Assembly (NCBI GenBank): GCA_034925905.1
Contig: JAYFRL010000005.1
Span: 87,577-151,576, forward strand
Direction: 5' to 3'
DNA from: JAYFRL01 sp034925905
GTDB taxonomy: Bacteria > Bacillota > Clostridia > Lachnospirales > Anaerotignaceae
Length of the DNA stretch: 64,000 nucleotides
How positions within the stretch are numbered: the stretch's first letter is position 1; every line of letters begins with the position of its first letter. A program made the position numbers and the translations under genes. Of the stretch, positions 62,395-64,000 are shown one piece after another. The notes beneath the pieces are model-generated. The model ran no database searches and had not been told where the DNA came from. It saw only the letters and a list, made by a program, of their open reading frames with translations.

Positions 62395-63588
62395 ATGGGA
62401 AAGCTGATATATCTTGATAACGCTGCAACAACGGCTTTAGACCCTAAAGTTTTTGAGACCATGAGGCCTTATTATTCTGAACTGTATGCTAACCCTTCAA
62501 GCATATATTCTTTTGCAGGAGAGAGTAGAAAGGCTGTTGAAGCTTCCAGAGAAAAAATAGCCGGCGCAATAAGTGCCATTCCTAAAGAAATATATTTCAC
62601 ATCAGGGGGAAGCGAGTCTGATAACTGGGCTATAAAAGGCACTGCGGAAGCCTTGAAAAGCAAAGGCAACCATATAATAACATCTAAAATAGAACATCAC
62701 GCTGTTTTGCATACTTGTGAATATTTAGAAAAAAACGGGTTTAAGGTTACTTATATTGATGTTGATGAAAACGGCATAATAAAGCTTGATGACCTTAAAA
62801 AAGCTATAACCCCGGAAACAATACTTATAAGCATAATGTTTGCAAACAATGAAATAGGAAGCATACAGCCTATCTCCCAAATAGGGGAAATTGCTTTGCA
62901 CCACGGCATTCTTTTCCATACGGATGCTGTTCAGGCTGTTGGGCATGTTCCTATAAACGTGGATGAAATGCATATAGATATGCTTAGTGCAAGCGCTCAT
63001 AAGTTTAACGGACCAAAAGGCGTAGGATTTATATATATAAGAAAAGGGACGGGAATAAAGCCTTTTATGCATGGCGGGGCGCAGGAATCCGGCTTAAGAG
63101 CCGGAACATATAATGTTCCGGGAATAGTAGGCATGGGGTTTGCTTTAGAAACAGCGTTTAATGCAATGGAAGAGAGGCTCAACAAAGAGACGGCTCTTAG
63201 GGACTATACAATAGAAAAAATATTGGGAAAAATTCCTTATGCACGTCTTAACGGTCATAAAATAAAAAGATTACCGAACAACATAAATTTAAGTTTCAGG
63301 TTCATAGAAGGCGAATCCATGCTTATAATGCTGGATCAAAATGGGATATGCGCTTCAAGCGGTTCTGCATGCACATCAGGTTCTCTTGATCCTTCGCATG
63401 TTTTGTTGGCTATAGGCCTGCCTCATGAAATAGCCCATGGCTCGCTAAGGCTAACCCTGTCTCATGAAAACACAAAAGAAGAAATGGATTTTGTGGTTTC
63501 TAAGCTTGCCGGGATAATAGAAAGATTAAGGGATATGTCTCCTTTGTATGAAGACTTTGTTAAAGGAGGTATCAAAAATGTACAGTGA
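62395..63588 (+). CDS. iscS: Cysteine desulfurase (NifS/IscS)
   Basis: The 397-residue PLP enzyme has DNAATTALDPKV at the start, the PLP lysine near K203 in SAHKFNGPKG, and the active-site cysteine near C326 in SSGSACTSG. It supplies sulfur from cysteine for Fe-S cluster assembly. AAGGAAAGG precedes the ATG. Its stop overlaps the nifU start by 11 bases. The loop sequence fits the NifS/IscS group rather than SufS. Confidence 0.95.
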   Translation: MGKLIYLDNAATTALDPKVFETMRPYYSELYANPSSIYSFAGESRKAVEASREKIAGAISAIPKEIYFTSGGSESDNWAIKGTAEALKSKGNHIITSKIEHHAVLHTCEYLEKNGFKVTYIDVDENGIIKLDDLKKAITPETILISIMFANNEIGSIQPISQIGEIALHHGILFHTDAVQAVGHVPINVDEMHIDMLSASAHKFNGPKGVGFIYIRKGTGIKPFMHGGAQESGLRAGTYNVPGIVGMGFALETAFNAMEERLNKETALRDYTIEKILGKIPYARLNGHKIKRLPNNINLSFRFIEGESMLIMLDQNGICASSGSACTSGSLDPSHVLLAIGLPHEIAHGSLRLTLSHENTKEEMDFVVSKLAGIIERLRDMSPLYEDFVKGGIKNVQ

Positions 63589-64000
63589 AAAAGTAATGGA
63601 GCATTTCAATAACCCAAGGAATGTTGGCGAGATAGAAAACGCCAGCGGAGTAGGCACTGTCGGAAACGCAAAATGCGGAGACATAATGCGGATTTACCTT
63701 GATATAGACAAGGATACTAAGATAATAAAAGATTGTAAATTTAAAACCTTCGGCTGCGGCGCAGCAGTTGCAACAAGCAGCATGGCAACAGAGCTTATAA
63801 AGGGCAAAACAATATATGAAGCTCTTGAAGTTACAAATAAAGCTGTTATGGATGCGTTGGACGGGCTTCCTCCGATTAAGGTGCATTGTTCTCTTTTGGC
63901 TGAAGAAGCCATACATGCTGCCCTCTGGGACTATGCCGAAAGAAATGGCATAGAAATAGAAGGATTAGAAAAGCCAAAGACAGATATATCTGAAGAATAA
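63578..64000 (+). CDS. iscU: Fe-S cluster scaffold protein (NifU/IscU)
   Basis: The 140-residue protein has the three scaffold cysteines near C33 (AKCGD), C60 (GCGAA) and C104 (HCSLLAEEAI), with the typical aspartate after the first. It builds Fe-S clusters with sulfur from the upstream desulfurase. ATG 63578 is preferred for the AAAGGAGG before it. It ends with a stop codon exactly at the window edge. Confidence 0.95.
   Translation: MYSEKVMEHFNNPRNVGEIENASGVGTVGNAKCGDIMRIYLDIDKDTKIIKDCKFKTFGCGAAVATSSMATELIKGKTIYEALEVTNKAVMDALDGLPPIKVHCSLLAEEAIHAALWDYAERNGIEIEGLEKPKTDISEE

Noticed and set aside
1..64000. CRISPR arrays, prophage and rRNA or tRNA genes
   Set aside because: No regularly spaced repeats, phage structural genes or recognisable RNA gene signatures were seen on reading through; short divergent cases could be missed.

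Overview
The window is AT-rich, gene-dense, low-GC Firmicutes DNA. The best fit is an anaerobic, endospore-forming member of the Clostridia. Evidence: SpoIVB, GerMN-domain and BofC-C-domain proteins, rubrerythrin, a Pta-AckA acetate pathway, two T-box leaders, a NifS/NifU pair behind an Rrf2 regulator, strong AGGAGG ribosome sites and many TTG/GTG starts. I cannot fix the genus; a Lachnospirales-type organism is an inference from gene order only. I saw no tRNA, rRNA, CRISPR array or prophage.

Layout. 1-6173 (+): the end of a U32/DUF3656 protein, an FtsW/RodA-type protein with a class B penicillin-binding protein, a PrsW-like protease, a Nudix hydrolase and a small acidic membrane protein. 6473-6721: a small XRE regulator. 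6812-11091 (-): a leucine-type T-box operon of a LeuA-like protein with altered catalytic motifs, translationally coupled to an 843-residue fusion of a TIM-barrel isomerase-like domain with an acyl-CoA ligase. 11114-12694 (-): a DEAD-box helicase. 12788-17709 (+): a phenylalanine T-box, pheS, pheT and a patatin-like lipase. 17843-24893: a phosphodiesterase, a BofC-C-domain protein, a candidate small RNA, a GH13 amylase-family enzyme, an RluA-type synthase, a radical SAM/SPASM protein and a TetR-type regulator. 24918-30473 (-): dnaE, a TRAP (mtrB) gene and pyk.

30776-36339: clpC, an unknown protein with a His/Cys tail, a CobO-type adenosyltransferase, rubrerythrin, and a 236-bp deleted IS3-family element sitting in the loop of a terminator hairpin. 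36358-45476: a DacF-type carboxypeptidase, an SLBB protein, a two-component system, a GerMN protein, a short ComEC, holA and glpK. 45535-52356: tmcAL, then pta-ackA-yceD-rpmF-plsX-acpP-rnc, a housekeeping acetate/lipid/RNA cluster. 52403-59672 (-): a small unknown protein, uvrA, uvrB, a threonine-aldolase-like enzyme and a PHP phosphoesterase. 60408-64000 (+): spoIVB, an IscR-like Rrf2 regulator, nifS/iscS and nifU/iscU.

How it fits together. Most of the window is chromosomal core: cell envelope, translation, DNA repair and replication, acetate fermentation, lipid synthesis and Fe-S assembly. The parts that stand out are the leucine T-box operon with its altered LeuA homologue and unusual fusion protein, a TRAP gene between dnaE and pyk with the usual RNA-contact arginine replaced by histidine, a sharply delimited small-RNA locus with exposed C-rich segments, and the miniature IS inside a terminator. 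Functional statements about these are inference; no database search was run.
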